From NCBI GenBank assembly GCA_021774055.1, contig JAJFJL010000081.1, forward strand, positions 1 to 37,871: a DNA stretch of 37,871 bases, given 5' to 3'. Source of the stretch: Nitrosomonas sp. GTDB lineage: Bacteria > Pseudomonadota > Gammaproteobacteria > Burkholderiales > Nitrosomonadaceae. Of the stretch, positions 37,465 to 37,871 are shown one piece after another. Position 1 is the first letter of the stretch; each line of letters starts with the position of its first letter. A model generated the notes under the pieces. It was not told the origin of the DNA and made no database searches. It was given only the letters and a program-made list of their open reading frames with translations. A program made the translations under genes and the position numbers.

Positions 37465-37627
37465 ACCTAGATCCTGCAAGTGATCACACACATACTGCAC
37501 AACAGATTGCTCCATATAGCAAACTTTATTCTTTGGGAATATCAATAAGTATTCCACGCAGAATAAAATTAACTCTATGAAACAATTTGTTATACATTAT
37601 ATGCGAGATCACTTGCAGGATCTAGGT
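37465..37627. repeat. Family A foldback repeat (163 bp), the most intact copy
   Basis: acctagatcctgcaagtgatc ... gatcacttgcaggatctaggt with imperfect complementarity over the whole length. Confidence 0.9.
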
Positions 37628-37730
37628 ATCACACGATTTTAAAGTAACACTAAAGGAGTAGATGCGTGGGACAGATTATGCCAGCATTAAATTTAACTGT
37701 CTGTGACAATATACACGCGCCATGTAACTT

Positions 37731-37871
37731 AGGAGCGCGCATTAAATAACTTGAACAACTAGCTTTGTATTTATATTCATCTTCTGTGTTATGCAAACAG
37801 TTACATAGCCGTGCTATGCGCCTGTTTGCACGCCTTGAATATGAGCGTAAATCCTGCGCTAGTTGCTCAAG
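37731..37871. repeat. Foldback repeat family C, copy 3 (cut by the window end)
   Basis: aggagcgcgcattaaataacttgaacaactagc ... gttacatagccgtgctatgcgcc ... gcgctagttgctcaag; matches 9332-9491. Confidence 0.85.

Noticed and set aside
8295-37871. CRISPR array from repeated ~160-bp units
   Set aside because: Copies are dispersed, palindromic over their full length and not separated by regular spacers; no cas genes.

Overview
The window is about 37.9 kb, AT-rich, and reads as chromosomal DNA of a betaproteobacterium. Gene content and repeat style suggest a Nitrosomonas-like ammonia oxidiser; this is inference and was not searched. The coding content is mostly housekeeping: a flagellar locus (flgA divergent from flgBCDEFGHIJKL), a pilU-like ATPase next to a truncated PilB/GspE tail, a periplasmic binding protein/hybrid histidine kinase pair divergent from an HD-GYP response regulator, a rubrerythrin/Fe-S/DUF3501/CNP1-like cluster, L,D-transpeptidases with an OprI/Lpp-like lipoprotein, rpe-gph-trpE, apaG, a tetrapyrrole-methylase-type methyltransferase, rubredoxin-gloA, thiD-thiE, a DUF5610-like protein, an NlpC/P60 lipoprotein and a zinc metallopeptidase. 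The unusual content is in the intergenic DNA, which holds many ~160-bp foldback (long inverted repeat) elements. Three families with unrelated arms (called C, D and E here) share one apical architecture with rigid spacing: GGCG-N9-GCGCATAG-N4/5-CTATGTAA-N10-AACG. The N9 and N10 segments are complementary to each other but differ in sequence between families. A fourth ~159-bp element shares the GGCG...AACG pair. A fifth ~163-bp family (A) occurs five times. Several elements are nested with clean target-site duplications (CTAG; TCCATGCAG; GGACGCTACCCT). I found no tRNA, rRNA, CRISPR array or intact transposase.
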